NCBI GenBank assembly: GCA_050185195.1
Contig: JBFWZQ010000016.1
Span: forward strand, 1-64,000
DNA: 64,000 nt
From: CADEFQ01 sp050185195
GTDB taxonomy: Bacteria; Pseudomonadota; Gammaproteobacteria; Steroidobacterales; Steroidobacteraceae
Direction of reading: 5' to 3'
Shown: piece after piece, positions 23,946 through 33,415 of the stretch
How the letters are laid out: each line of letters opens with the position of its first letter
How positions within the stretch are numbered: the stretch's first letter is position 1
Notes under the pieces: generated by a model
The model's input: only the letters and a program-made list of their open reading frames with translations
The model's database searches: none
What the model was told of the DNA's origin: nothing
Position numbers and translations under genes: made by a program

Positions 23946-26900
23946 ATGGCAAAGCAACCGAACGGCGCGATTGCCGTTCGCGGTGCGCGCCAGAACAACC
24001 TGAAGAACCTCGACCTCGAGATCCCGCTCGGGGAACTCATCGTCGTGACCGGCGTGTCCGGCTCGGGCAAGTCGTCGCTCGTCTTCGACACGCTCTACGC
24101 CGAAGGCCAGCGGCGCTACGTCGAGACCTTCTCGCCCTATGCGCGCCAGTTCCTCGACCGGATGGACAAGCCGCAGGTCGACCGCGTCGAGGGCATCCCG
24201 CCCGCGATTGCGATCGACCAGACGAACCCGGTGCGCAGCTCGCGCTCGACCGTCGGCACGATGACCGAGCTGAACGACCACCTGAAGCTGCTGTTCGCAC
24301 GCGCCGCCACGCCCTACTGCGAGCGCTGTGCCGAACCGGTGCGTCGCGACACACCCGACACGATCCATGCCGATCTCGTGCGGCGCGCCGCCGCCGCGGG
24401 CGACCCGCGGCTCGAGCTCGTCTTTGCCGTTCCCATTCCGAAGAATTTCAAGGAAGCCGAGGTGCGGGAGCTGCTCGCGCGCCAGGGCTACACGCGCATT
24501 CTCGATCGCGCGGGCCCGAAGGCGCCGCTCGAGGTGGTGCAGGACCGCTTTCGCATCGCGCAGGTCGAACGGGCGCGCGTGATCGACAGCCTCGAGGCGG
24601 CGCTGCGCCATGGCACGGGCCGCGTCACGGTGCGCACACCCGAAGGCACGGCGCCCGCGTGGCACTATTCGCGCGAGCTTGCCTGCGCGCACTGCGACAT
24701 CCCGTATCGCGAGCCGACGCCGAGCGCCTTCTCGTTCAATTCGCCGATCGGCGCGTGCGAGACCTGCCGCGGTTTCGGCCGGGTGATCGGCGTCGACTAC
24801 GGCCTCGTCATCCCCGACGAAACGAAGACGCTGCGCGGCGGGGCGATCAAGCCGTTCCAGACCGAGTCGAATCGCGAATGCCAGCAGGACCTCGAGAAAT
24901 ACGCGCAGCAGCGCGGCATCCCGCTCGACACCCCCTGGCACAGCCTCACGGCCGCGCAGCGCCAGTGGGTGATCGAGGGCGAAGGCTCCTGGCGCAAGAA
25001 AGTCTGGTACGGCACGAAGCGCTTTTTCGCCTGGCTCGAGAGCCGCGCCTACCGCATGCACGTGCGGGTGCTGCTCTCGAAGTACCGCGCCTACACGCCC
25101 TGCGAAGCCTGCGGCGGTGCACGCCTGAAAATGCCGTCGCTCCTGCCGCGCCTCGGCAGCCATGCGCTGGCCTGCGAGACGCTGGGCGAGCGGGCGCGCT
25201 TCGCACCGGTCGGCGTTGCGTGGAGCGCGGAACGACTCGCGGCCCTGCCGGGCCTGTGCCTCCATGACCTGATGCTGCTGCCGCTCGAGCGCGCCCGGCG
25301 CTTCCTCGACGAACTGCGGCTGCCCGAGCCGATCGACGTCGCCACCGACCAGTTGCTCGGCGAAATCCGTGCGCGCCTGCGCTACCTCGTCGACGTCGGG
25401 CTCGGCTACCTCACGCTCGACCGGCAATCGCGCACGCTGTCGGGCGGCGAGGTCCAGCGCATCAACCTCACGACCGCGCTCGGCACCTCGCTCGTCAACA
25501 CCCTCTTCGTGCTCGACGAACCTTCGATCGGCCTGCACCCGCGCGACATGGGCCGCGTGATCGAAGTGATGCACCGCCTGCGCGACGCGGGCAACTCGCT
25601 GGTCGTCGTCGAGCACGACCCCCAGATCATGCTGGAGGCCGACCGCCTGCTCGACCTCGGCCCCGGCGCCGGCGAGCGCGGCGGCGAGATCGTCTACTAC
25701 GGCGTCCCCGACGCCATCCGTGCGGCGCCGCAGTCGCTCACCGGCGCCTACCTCTCGGGCGCGCGCGTGGTCGCCGAGCCGCAGCGCGAGGTGGCCGGAC
25801 CGGCGATCGACGCGGCGGCCGGCATCGCGCATGCCGTCCGGGCAAGCAGCACGCTCGTGCTGCGCGGTGCGCGCGAACACAACCTGCAGGGCATCGACCT
25901 CACCATTCCGCTGCGGCGCTTCGTGTGCATCACGGGGGTCTCGGGCTCGGGCAAGTCGACACTCGTGGAGAACGTGCTGTACCCGGCGCTGGCCAAGGCC
26001 TTCGGCAAGTCCACCGATGCACCGGGCCTGTACGAGAGCCTCGACGGCGCCGGCAATCTCGACGACGTCGTGCTCGTCGACCAGAGCCGCATCGGGCGCA
26101 CCACCCGCTCGACGCCGGCCAGCTACGTCGGGGCGCTCGACGTCATCCGCGAGCTGTTTGCCGCCGCGCCCGAATCGCTCGTGCGCCGCTACACGCCCGG
26201 CACCTTCAGCTTCAACTCGGGCACGGGCCGCTGCCCGACCTGCGGCGGCAACGGCTTCGAGCACATCGAGATGCAGTTCCTGTCGGACGTGTACCTGCGC
26301 TGCGCGAGCTGCGACGGCCGGCGCTTTCGCGACGAGGTGCTCGAGGTGCGCCTCGAGGGCGCGGGCGCGCGCCACGCGAACATCGCGGACGTGCTCGACA
26401 TGACGGTGACCGAGGCGCTCGAGTTCTTCTCGAATGCAGCCACCGTGCGCGCCCTCGTCAAGCCGCTGCAGGAAGTCGGCCTCGAATACGTGAAGCTCGG
26501 CCAGCCGGTGCCGACCCTGTCGGGTGGCGAGGCGCAGCGCCTGAAGCTCGCCGGCCACCTCGCCGAACTCGTCGCCCCGCCCCCGAAGCGCGCGGCGGAC
26601 GTGCAGACGCGCGGCAAGCTGTTCCTGTTCGACGAGCCGACCACCGGCCTGCACTTCGACGATGTCGCGAAGCTGCTGCGCGCGCTACGGGGCTTGCTGG
26701 CCGCCGGACATTCGCTGCTCGTGATCGAGCACAACCTCGACGTGATCCGCGCAGCCGACTGGATCGTCGACCTCGGCCCCGACGGCGGCGATCGAGGGGG
26801 CACCATCGTGTGCGCGGGCACCCCGCGCCAGGTGCGGGAGCACCCCGCCTCGCACACCGGCCGCGCGCTGCGCGAATACGAGGCGACGATCGGCCGGCCG

Positions 26901-29525
26901 GCGCGGGCCGCGGGTGTCGCCGACGGCCCGGCCCGCGAGCCGCGCGACAACGCGATCGTCGTGCACAATGCGCGCGAGCACAACCTGAAGAACGTGCACG
27001 CGCGCATTCCGCGCGACGCGTTCACGGTGATCACCGGCGTCTCGGGCTCGGGCAAGTCGACGCTCGCGTTCGACATCCTCTTCAACGAAGGCCAGCGGCG
27101 CTACCTCGAATCGCTCAATGCCTACGCGCGCCAGTTCGTGCAGCCGGCCGCGCGCCCCGACGTGGATGCGATCTACGGCATTCCGCCCACGGTCGCGATC
27201 GAGCAGCGCACCAGCCGCGGCGGCCGCAAGAGCACGGTGGCCACCCTCACGGAGATCTACCACTTCCTGCGCCTCGCATGGGTGAAGCTCGGCACGCAGT
27301 ATTGCCCCGATTGCGACATCGCGATCGAACCGCAGGGCCTGGACGCAGTCGCGGCGGGCATCGCGCGCCGCCATCGCGGCCACCGCGTGCGGCTGCTGGC
27401 GCCGCTCGTCGTCGCGCGCAAGGGCTACTACACCGACCTTGCCAAGTGGGCCGCGAAAAAGGGCCATCGGGAGTTGCGCGTGGACGGTGTCGACACGCCC
27501 ACCGCACGCTGGCCGCGGCTGTCACGCTTTCGCGAACACACGATCGAACTGCCGCTCGGCGAGGTGCTCGTCAAGCCGGCCCACGAGGGGGCGCTGCGCG
27601 AGGTGCTGGCGCGCGCCTTCGAGTACGGCAACGGCATCGCGCACCTGCAGGACCTCGACGCCGCGAAACCCGACAAGGTGGGCGTGTTCTCGACGCGTCG
27701 CGCCTGCCCCGGCTGCGGCACGAGCTTCGCCGAGCTCGATCCGCGCCTGTTCTCGTTCAATTCGCCGCACGGCTGGTGCCCGCACTGCCAGGGCACCGGA
27801 CTCGAGCCGGGTGACGAAGACAACGACTCGACGGACGATGGCGGCCGGCAGGCCTGCGGCGAATGCCACGGGGAGCGCCTGAACCGGGTGGCGCGCCACG
27901 TGCGCTTTCGCGATCAATCGATCGCTGCCCTCACGGCGCGGCCCGTCGACGCCGCGGCACGCTTTTTCGGCGGCCTGCGCCTCAAGGGGCGCGACGCCGC
28001 GATCGCGCGCGACCTGCTCGCCGAGATCCGCGACCGCCTCGCGTTCCTCGAGCGCGTGGGGCTCGGCTACCTCGCCCTCGATCGCGCCGCGCCGACGCTT
28101 TCGGGCGGCGAGGCGCAGCGCATTCGCCTCGCGGCGCAGCTCGGCTCGAACCTGCAGGGCGTGTGCTACGTGCTCGACGAGCCGACGATCGGCCTGCACC
28201 CGCGTGACAACGGCGTGCTGCTGGCGGCGCTCGACGAGCTGGTCGCACATCGCAACACGCTGGTCGTCGTCGAACACGACGAGGAGACGATCCTGCGCGC
28301 CGATCACGTGATCGACCTCGGCCCCGGTGCCGGCACGCGCGGCGGCCGCATCGTGGCCGAGGGGCGCGCGAAGGATCTCGCGCGCTCCGCGGAATCCGTC
28401 ACCGGCCGCTACCTGGCCGCGCCGCTGCGCCACCCGGCGCGCCCGCGTCGCGCCACGAACGCACGCTCGGCGGCGCTCGTGGTCGAAGACGCGCGGCTGC
28501 ACAACCTCACGGGCCTCACGGTACGGATGCCGCTTGCGCGCCTCATCGCGGTGACGGGCGTCTCGGGATCCGGCAAGTCGACGCTCGCCCGCGACGTGCT
28601 GCACGCGAACCTGCACCGCCTCGTCGCGGCGCAGGGCGTGCGTGGCCGCAAGACCGTCTCGCTCGAGGGCTGCGCGGCCATACGGGGCAGCGACGCCATC
28701 GCACGCGTGCTCGAGGTCGACCAGACGCCGATCGGCAAGACCCCACGCTCGTGCCCCGCCACCTACGTGGGATTCTGGGACGACATCCGGCGCATCTACG
28801 CGGCCGCGCCGGAAGCGAAGCTGCGCGGTTACACGGCGAGCCGCTTCTCCTTCAACACCACCGGGGGTCGCTGCGAGGCCTGCGAAGGCCAGGGCGTGCA
28901 GACGATCGAGATGAGCTTCCTGCCCGACGTGAAGGTGCCCTGCGACGTCTGCCGCGGCCGGCGCTTCAACCCCGAGACGCTCTCGGTCACGTGGCGCGAC
29001 CGGAGCATCGGCGACGTGCTGGCGATGAGCATCGATGACGCCGTCGGCTTCTTCCGCGCGCACGCGAAGGTTCACCACGCCCTCGCGCTGCTGCAGGACG
29101 TCGGGCTCGGCTACCTGACGCTCGGCCAGCAGAGTCCGACGCTCTCGGGCGGCGAAGCCCAGCGCATCAAGCTCGTCACCGAACTGGCCAAGGCGCAGCC
29201 CGATGCGTCGGCACGCCTGCGCGCAAGGCCGGTGCACACGCTCTACGTGCTGGACGAACCCACCGTCGGCCTGCACATGGCGGACGTCGAGAAGCTGGTC
29301 ACCGCCCTGCACCGGCTCGTCGAAGCGGGCAACACCGTGGTCGTGGTCGAGCACAACCTCGACGTGATGGCGGAGGCGGACTGGATCATCGACCTCGGCC
29401 CCGAGGCCGGGGCTGCGGGAGGCCGCATCGTCGCGCAGGGCACGCCCGCCACGATTGCCGCCGCGCGCGCGCGCTCACACACCGGCGCGGCGCTCGCGCC
29501 GTTCCTTGCCTCGCGGACGAGCTAG
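23946..29525 (+). CDS. Giant UvrA-like ATPase with four nucleotide-binding domains
   Basis: 1859 residues, about twice normal UvrA. It contains four Walker A loops GVSGSGKS(S/T)L (about residues 36, 664, 1030 and 1536) and four LSGGE signatures, i.e. two UvrA units in tandem (about 1-960 and 985-1859). Each unit keeps cysteine pairs of the UvrA zinc modules (CERC, CAHC, CETC in the first; CPDCD, CPGCG, CPHC, CEAC in the second). UvrA normally dimerises to find DNA damage; this is effectively a covalent dimer. Such fused UvrA-like proteins occur in some gammaproteobacteria beside a normal uvrA, which is not in this window. Convergent with the homospermidine synthase gene, with the stops overlapping in CTAG. 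Confidence 0.92.
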   Translation: MAKQPNGAIAVRGARQNNLKNLDLEIPLGELIVVTGVSGSGKSSLVFDTLYAEGQRRYVETFSPYARQFLDRMDKPQVDRVEGIPPAIAIDQTNPVRSSRSTVGTMTELNDHLKLLFARAATPYCERCAEPVRRDTPDTIHADLVRRAAAAGDPRLELVFAVPIPKNFKEAEVRELLARQGYTRILDRAGPKAPLEVVQDRFRIAQVERARVIDSLEAALRHGTGRVTVRTPEGTAPAWHYSRELACAHCDIPYREPTPSAFSFNSPIGACETCRGFGRVIGVDYGLVIPDETKTLRGGAIKPFQTESNRECQQDLEKYAQQRGIPLDTPWHSLTAAQRQWVIEGEGSWRKKVWYGTKRFFAWLESRAYRMHVRVLLSKYRAYTPCEACGGARLKMPSLLPRLGSHALACETLGERARFAPVGVAWSAERLAALPGLCLHDLMLLPLERARRFLDELRLPEPIDVATDQLLGEIRARLRYLVDVGLGYLTLDRQSRTLSGGEVQRINLTTALGTSLVNTLFVLDEPSIGLHPRDMGRVIEVMHRLRDAGNSLVVVEHDPQIMLEADRLLDLGPGAGERGGEIVYYGVPDAIRAAPQSLTGAYLSGARVVAEPQREVAGPAIDAAAGIAHAVRASSTLVLRGAREHNLQGIDLTIPLRRFVCITGVSGSGKSTLVENVLYPALAKAFGKSTDAPGLYESLDGAGNLDDVVLVDQSRIGRTTRSTPASYVGALDVIRELFAAAPESLVRRYTPGTFSFNSGTGRCPTCGGNGFEHIEMQFLSDVYLRCASCDGRRFRDEVLEVRLEGAGARHANIADVLDMTVTEALEFFSNAATVRALVKPLQEVGLEYVKLGQPVPTLSGGEAQRLKLAGHLAELVAPPPKRAADVQTRGKLFLFDEPTTGLHFDDVAKLLRALRGLLAAGHSLLVIEHNLDVIRAADWIVDLGPDGGDRGGTIVCAGTPRQVREHPASHTGRALREYEATIGRPARAAGVADGPAREPRDNAIVVHNAREHNLKNVHARIPRDAFTVITGVSGSGKSTLAFDILFNEGQRRYLESLNAYARQFVQPAARPDVDAIYGIPPTVAIEQRTSRGGRKSTVATLTEIYHFLRLAWVKLGTQYCPDCDIAIEPQGLDAVAAGIARRHRGHRVRLLAPLVVARKGYYTDLAKWAAKKGHRELRVDGVDTPTARWPRLSRFREHTIELPLGEVLVKPAHEGALREVLARAFEYGNGIAHLQDLDAAKPDKVGVFSTRRACPGCGTSFAELDPRLFSFNSPHGWCPHCQGTGLEPGDEDNDSTDDGGRQACGECHGERLNRVARHVRFRDQSIAALTARPVDAAARFFGGLRLKGRDAAIARDLLAEIRDRLAFLERVGLGYLALDRAAPTLSGGEAQRIRLAAQLGSNLQGVCYVLDEPTIGLHPRDNGVLLAALDELVAHRNTLVVVEHDEETILRADHVIDLGPGAGTRGGRIVAEGRAKDLARSAESVTGRYLAAPLRHPARPRRATNARSAALVVEDARLHNLTGLTVRMPLARLIAVTGVSGSGKSTLARDVLHANLHRLVAAQGVRGRKTVSLEGCAAIRGSDAIARVLEVDQTPIGKTPRSCPATYVGFWDDIRRIYAAAPEAKLRGYTASRFSFNTTGGRCEACEGQGVQTIEMSFLPDVKVPCDVCRGRRFNPETLSVTWRDRSIGDVLAMSIDDAVGFFRAHAKVHHALALLQDVGLGYLTLGQQSPTLSGGEAQRIKLVTELAKAQPDASARLRARPVHTLYVLDEPTVGLHMADVEKLVTALHRLVEAGNTVVVVEHNLDVMAEADWIIDLGPEAGAAGGRIVAQGTPATIAAARARSHTGAALAPFLASRTS

Positions 29526-30982
29526 CCCCGCCACTGGCGGCTGCGCACGTTCTGCAGCTGCCACGGCAGGTCGACGTCGAGGCGCTCCTCGAACAACTCG
29601 CCGCGACCCTGCAGGGGCGTCCAGGCCGTGAACTCGCCGACGAGCCGGCCGAGATACGGCGTGGCCGTGGCGAGGCAGTCCTCGAAGTCGATGTCGTCCG
29701 CCTCGACGAGGCCGCGCCGCGGATTGCGCATCGCCCACACCGTCGCCGCGAGCGCGCCCGCCGCGACCTGCAGCGTCGTCGCATTGGCGAACGGCACGTG
29801 GCGGCGCGCCTCCTCGATCGTCAGTTGCGAGCCGAACCAGTAGGCGTTGCGGCTGTGCCCGGCGAGCAACACCCCGAGTTCATCCATCCCCGTGACGATG
29901 TCGGTGCCGAGCCGCCGCTTGCGCTCCTGCGGCTGCCAGCCGCGGCCCTCGAGCTCGAGCACCGAGAGCATCGCGTCATCGCAGGGGTGGTAGACGAACA
30001 TCACGCTCGGGCGATAGGTGAATTTGCCGCCCGTGCGCAGCGAGAGGAAGTCGCCGATCGAGAAGACCTCGTCGTGCGACATCATCAGGCCCTGGAAGCC
30101 GCCGACCGACGGCGTCCAGCTGCGCGCGAACGTCGCGGCGCCCGGGCGGTCGAGGAACAGGGTGCCCGAGTCGCGCCGATGGTACAGCGCGCCCCTGGGT
30201 CGGTGGCGCTCGGCGGTGCCGTATGAAATCTCCGACGGCTGCACCGACTCGTCGAGGATGCCGTCGATCGACCAGGTGTTGACGAATTCGCCGGGCCGCT
30301 TCGGCCGATCGCTCGCCTGCGTATCGCGTTCGGAAATCTGGATCGTCGTCACGCCGAGGTCGCGGGCGAGCGTCGCCCACTCCTCGCGCGTCGCAGGCAC
30401 GCCTGCATCCGAGCGCAGCGCCGTGCGCAGGTCGAGCAGCGCCCGCTTGACGAAATGCGATACGAGGCCCGGGTTCGCGCCATGGTCGACGACCGCCGTC
30501 GGCGAATCAGCGCCGAGTTCGCGCGCCAGCGCGAGCGCCCGGAAGCGCGCCATGAAGTTCGTGCGCTGGCGCAGCTCGACCATCGGGTTGTCGAACACCC
30601 CGGGCCAGGGCTCGATCGAGGTGTCGACATAGATCGCCCCGCGCTCGGCGGCAAAGCGGATCAACTCGAGGCTCGAGACATCGACGGAGAGATTCAGCAG
30701 CAGGTCGCCCGCGCGCACGTGCTGCGCGAGCAGCCGGCGGAAACTGCGCGGCTTCAGGTGCGCATAGAAAAACGGCGCGCCGTTCTCGTATGCGACGCCG
30801 CGGCCCACTTCGTCGGCCGCGAGCACGATGATCGAATCGGGGCCGAGGGCGATGTGCCGGCGCAGGAGCGGCAGGATGGCCTGGCCGATGCTGCCGCAGC
30901 CGACCATGACGATGCGGCCCGCGAATTCCACGAGTTGCCGCGCGAGCGCAGGGGACTGCGCGCCTTGCACCGAATTGGCCAT
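29522..30982 (-). CDS. hss: Homospermidine synthase
   Basis: 486 residues. Hss makes sym-homospermidine from putrescine in an NAD-dependent reaction. The N-terminal Rossmann motif is MVGCGSIGQAILPLL (about 25-39). Other family blocks are LLNLSVDVSSLELI, DHGANPGLVSHFVK, SERDTQ, FVNTWSIDG and MSHDEVFSIGDFL. Length and motif order fit the family throughout. It starts at ATG 30982; upstream codons lack support. Found in proteobacteria that use homospermidine as a major polyamine. Confidence 0.93.
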   Translation of the reverse strand: MANSVQGAQSPALARQLVEFAGRIVMVGCGSIGQAILPLLRRHIALGPDSIIVLAADEVGRGVAYENGAPFFYAHLKPRSFRRLLAQHVRAGDLLLNLSVDVSSLELIRFAAERGAIYVDTSIEPWPGVFDNPMVELRQRTNFMARFRALALARELGADSPTAVVDHGANPGLVSHFVKRALLDLRTALRSDAGVPATREEWATLARDLGVTTIQISERDTQASDRPKRPGEFVNTWSIDGILDESVQPSEISYGTAERHRPRGALYHRRDSGTLFLDRPGAATFARSWTPSVGGFQGLMMSHDEVFSIGDFLSLRTGGKFTYRPSVMFVYHPCDDAMLSVLELEGRGWQPQERKRRLGTDIVTGMDELGVLLAGHSRNAYWFGSQLTIEEARRHVPFANATTLQVAAGALAATVWAMRNPRRGLVEADDIDFEDCLATATPYLGRLVGEFTAWTPLQGRGELFEERLDVDLPWQLQNVRSRQWRG

Positions 30983-31035
30983 GTCACGATGGTAACGGTC
31001 GCGCGCAACAATCGCGACCTTGCTACAGTGCCGCC

Positions 31036-31338
31036 ATGGCCCACAGCCTCGTGTGCTGGAAATGCGGTGCGTCGCTCGCGGCACTCTCGCTGCCGTTGCT
31101 GCGGCTCGACGAATGCCCCGCCTGTCGCGCCCAGCTGCACGTGTGCCGGCTCTGCGTCGAGTACGACGTGCGCGTCGCGAAACATTGCCGTGAGCCGACC
31201 GCGGAGGAGGTGCGCGACAAGATCCACGCGAACTTCTGCGATCACTTCAAGCCGCGCGAAGGCGCGTACGTGCCGGGCAATGCCGCGGAAGCGGAGCGGT
31301 CGAGGTCGGCGCTGGAAGACCTTTTCCGCAAGGGTTGA
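31036..31338 (+). CDS. Small zinc-ribbon-like protein (100 aa)
   Basis: 100 residues with a cysteine-rich N-terminal half: CWKCG (7-11), CPAC (27-30), CRLC (37-40), and single Cys further on before HANFCDHF (about 64-71). The pairs suggest a rubredoxin-like or zinc-ribbon fold. The C-terminal 30 residues are charged and helical. Unknown function, but the layout recurs in proteobacterial genomes as I remember it. ATG 31036 lies 53 bp from the divergent hss start, so a shared promoter region is likely. Confidence 0.75.
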   Translation: MAHSLVCWKCGASLAALSLPLLRLDECPACRAQLHVCRLCVEYDVRVAKHCREPTAEEVRDKIHANFCDHFKPREGAYVPGNAAEAERSRSALEDLFRKG

Positions 31339-31395
31339 GGGCGCGGCGCGGGCTGCGCGCGACGGGCGACGAACCGGCTGCGGGCAAGAGGCGCG

Positions 31396-31545
31396 GTGTC
31401 ATCCGCGGACGAGCGTGAGAGCGCCGAGGGGCGGCGGGAAGAGCGAGGCGACCGCGGCGACCCCGATTCTGTCGACATCATGCGCCGAGCGCCGCCGCCG
31501 CGAGGGGACACCGCCGCAGGCGGTGCGCTCGACCCGCGCCGCGCG
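31396..31545. repeat. Dispersed intergenic repeat, copy without terminal inverted repeats
   Basis: This segment closely resembles the interior of the 194-bp repeat at 57888-58081: GGACGAGCGTGAGAGCGCCG, then CGAGGCGACCGCGGCGA, then CATGCGCCGAGCGCCGCC, then CCGCCGCAGGCGGTGCG followed by TCGACCCG. It fills the gap between convergent genes ending at 31338 and 31547. The outer 29-bp inverted repeats of the other copy are absent here. Confidence 0.6.
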
Positions 31546-31546
31546 A

Positions 31547-33133
31547 TCAGCCCTTGCCCACCCGATCCGACAGCCGATCCAGCAGCTTCGCGAACGTCGA
31601 GGTTCGCTTGTCCACTTTTACCGACAGGTGGCGGACGCCGGTGTCGTTGAGCACTTCGCCGCGCCCCTTGTCGATTTCGAGATCGCCCGCGCCCAGTATC
31701 TCGAGCGTCTGCTCGAGCGACTCCTCGAGTGAACGCGCCTTCTTGCGCAATGCGGGCTTTGCCCGGCCGCCCGCGGCCGGGTGATTGCCGGATTTCGCGG
31801 CTACTGCAAGCTTCGCGCGCACCGCGTCGGCGGACGGCGCGGGCTTCGCCGGCGGTTGGTCGGCATCGAACAGCTTGAATTCCTCGACTGCCTTGCCGGT
31901 GCCACGCTTGCGCGCGGCGGCGGGCTGCACCCGCGCGCCCGCAACGGCGGTGTCCTTTTCGGCTGTCGTCACGGGAACCACCGCCACGGCCGCGAAGTCC
32001 GATCGCACGTAGTACGCAACCTGCTTCGCGGAAAGCGCGTCGCTGAAGAAGCCGAGCCGCAGCCCGTACCACTTGCGGCCGTCGCGGCTCGATTCGACGG
32101 TATAGAGCGTGTACGCGCCGAAGATCGCGAGCGGCGGCACCGCCGACACGTCGATGGGGGTCACCGACCAGGCGAGCTGCACGGCGAACTGCGCGGGCGC
32201 GTTGCGCTGCACGTCCTCCTTCAGGGCCCGCATGGTGCGCGTGTCCTCGGGCCGCAGCATTTCGATGGCCGTGGCCGCGCGCTCGTCAGGCGTCGCGGGC
32301 CGCTTCGAGGCCGCGCCTTCGGCACGACGCTCTTCGAGGACACGCAACACCTGTGTATCGGTGAGCGGCGCCGGTTTGGCCGCCGGCGGCGCAGCCGCGA
32401 CGGGCGCGGCCACGGCAGCTGCGGCCGGCGGCCTGGGCGCGGGCATCATCGGCGCGGGCGTCAACGCCCGCACCGTGGGAATGTGTTCGGGCAGCACGGG
32501 CGGCGGCGGGACATAGAGTGTGTGGGCCGGCGGGCTCGCCGCGACGCCAGGTTCGCCCGCTTCGGCATCCTCGCCATCCGATGCGTCGAGTTGCGCCAGC
32601 ACTTCGTGCACGTTCGACAGGGCCGCGACGGTGGCCGGCGTGCCAGTGCGCGCAGCCGCTGCGACGACAGGGGGCACGGCAGGCGCGGCGAATGCGATGG
32701 GCGCCGCAACGGTCGCGGGTGCGGTGGGCGGCGTGTGTGTCGCGGGCAACGCGGACGGCGGGCCCGGGACTGGCGCCTCGTCGGGTGCGAGGATGGCTGC
32801 GACCTGCGCGGGTTGCGCAGCGCGCTGCGCGTCGGCACGCGCGGCGGCACGGAGCTTCTTGCCGGGGGCTTCGCCCACCCACGCCGCCGGGTAGATCTCG
32901 CGCACGATGGCCAGCCATTCCTCGGCTTCCTCCGGGCTCGCGAAGTAACCCATGTGCAGCCGGAAGCGCTCGCGGCCGTCCTCGCGACGGCGGCTGATGA
33001 AAAAGGAGAAGCGCTTGAGCGCACCCTCTTTCGGCTGCTCGAGCGCCATCGGCGTCGTGGACGCACACAGGTTGATCACGAACTGCTCGGGCACTACGCC
33101 CGGGCCAGTCGCGGCTTCAGCCGATCCTTGCAT
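31547..33133 (-). CDS. Riboswitch-controlled SPOR-like/Ala-Pro-rich protein
   Basis: 528 residues. A conserved N-terminal block (about 15-80, FVINLCASTTPMALEQP and FISRRREDGRERFRLHMGYF) has SPOR-like character, and a similar unit recurs at about 325-375 (YTLYTVESSRDGRKWYGLRL, then GFFSDALSAKQVAYYV). Between them is a long Ala/Pro-rich, probably disordered linker (about 80-290). The C-terminus is basic and helical. No signal peptide or membrane helix. Function unknown; it belongs to a type I recall near c-di-GMP genes in gammaproteobacteria. A c-di-GMP-I riboswitch lies in its 5' leader, so expression should respond to c-di-GMP. GGGGA precedes ATG 33133. Confidence 0.75.
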   Translation of the reverse strand: MQGSAEAATGPGVVPEQFVINLCASTTPMALEQPKEGALKRFSFFISRRREDGRERFRLHMGYFASPEEAEEWLAIVREIYPAAWVGEAPGKKLRAAARADAQRAAQPAQVAAILAPDEAPVPGPPSALPATHTPPTAPATVAAPIAFAAPAVPPVVAAAARTGTPATVAALSNVHEVLAQLDASDGEDAEAGEPGVAASPPAHTLYVPPPPVLPEHIPTVRALTPAPMMPAPRPPAAAAVAAPVAAAPPAAKPAPLTDTQVLRVLEERRAEGAASKRPATPDERAATAIEMLRPEDTRTMRALKEDVQRNAPAQFAVQLAWSVTPIDVSAVPPLAIFGAYTLYTVESSRDGRKWYGLRLGFFSDALSAKQVAYYVRSDFAAVAVVPVTTAEKDTAVAGARVQPAAARKRGTGKAVEEFKLFDADQPPAKPAPSADAVRAKLAVAAKSGNHPAAGGRAKPALRKKARSLEESLEQTLEILGAGDLEIDKGRGEVLNDTGVRHLSVKVDKRTSTFAKLLDRLSDRVGKG

Positions 33134-33204
33134 TCAATCATTCCCCGGAACCGTGCCAGTGGGACGCCTCGCCTGGGGAAGCGCTCGAAGCGGATGGGTC
33201 ACCG

Positions 33205-33292
33205 CCTCGAGGCAACCCCGCTTTCTCGGGGTCCGTGCCCGAGACCGGTGGCTTTGCGTCCCCGCCTCGCGACGGGTTTGCCCTGATCACAC
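33205..33292 (-). promoter_or_regulatory. Cyclic di-GMP-I (GEMM) riboswitch
   Basis: On the minus strand AGGGCAAACC is followed by a GCGA tetraloop hairpin, GGGACGCAAAGCC, CCGG, a variable hairpin and then AAAGCGGGGTTGCC. These are the conserved blocks of the GEMM-I aptamer in order and spacing, closely parallel to Vibrio Vc2, including the GNRA tetraloop and its receptor CAAAGCC. It ends about 70 nt before the ATG at 33133. The intervening sequence holds a TCGAGGCGG/CCGCTTCGA hairpin but no U-tract, so control is probably at translation. OFF or ON cannot be told from sequence. Confidence 0.93.
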
Positions 33293-33415
33293 ATAAAGTC
33301 TGGAAGTGTCGCCGGGCACCGTCAAGCGATGTCGGCGTTCGCGTGCACAATCCGTGCGGTCGTTAACAGACTGCGCGGCTTTCCTGTCGCGGCGCGACAT
33401 AACGCGCCGACGTCG

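Noticed and set aside
23364..26654. 1096-codon open frame on the minus strand opposite uvrA
   Set aside because: Mirror of the UvrA reading frame with no recognisable domain; UvrA motifs on the plus strand are unambiguous.
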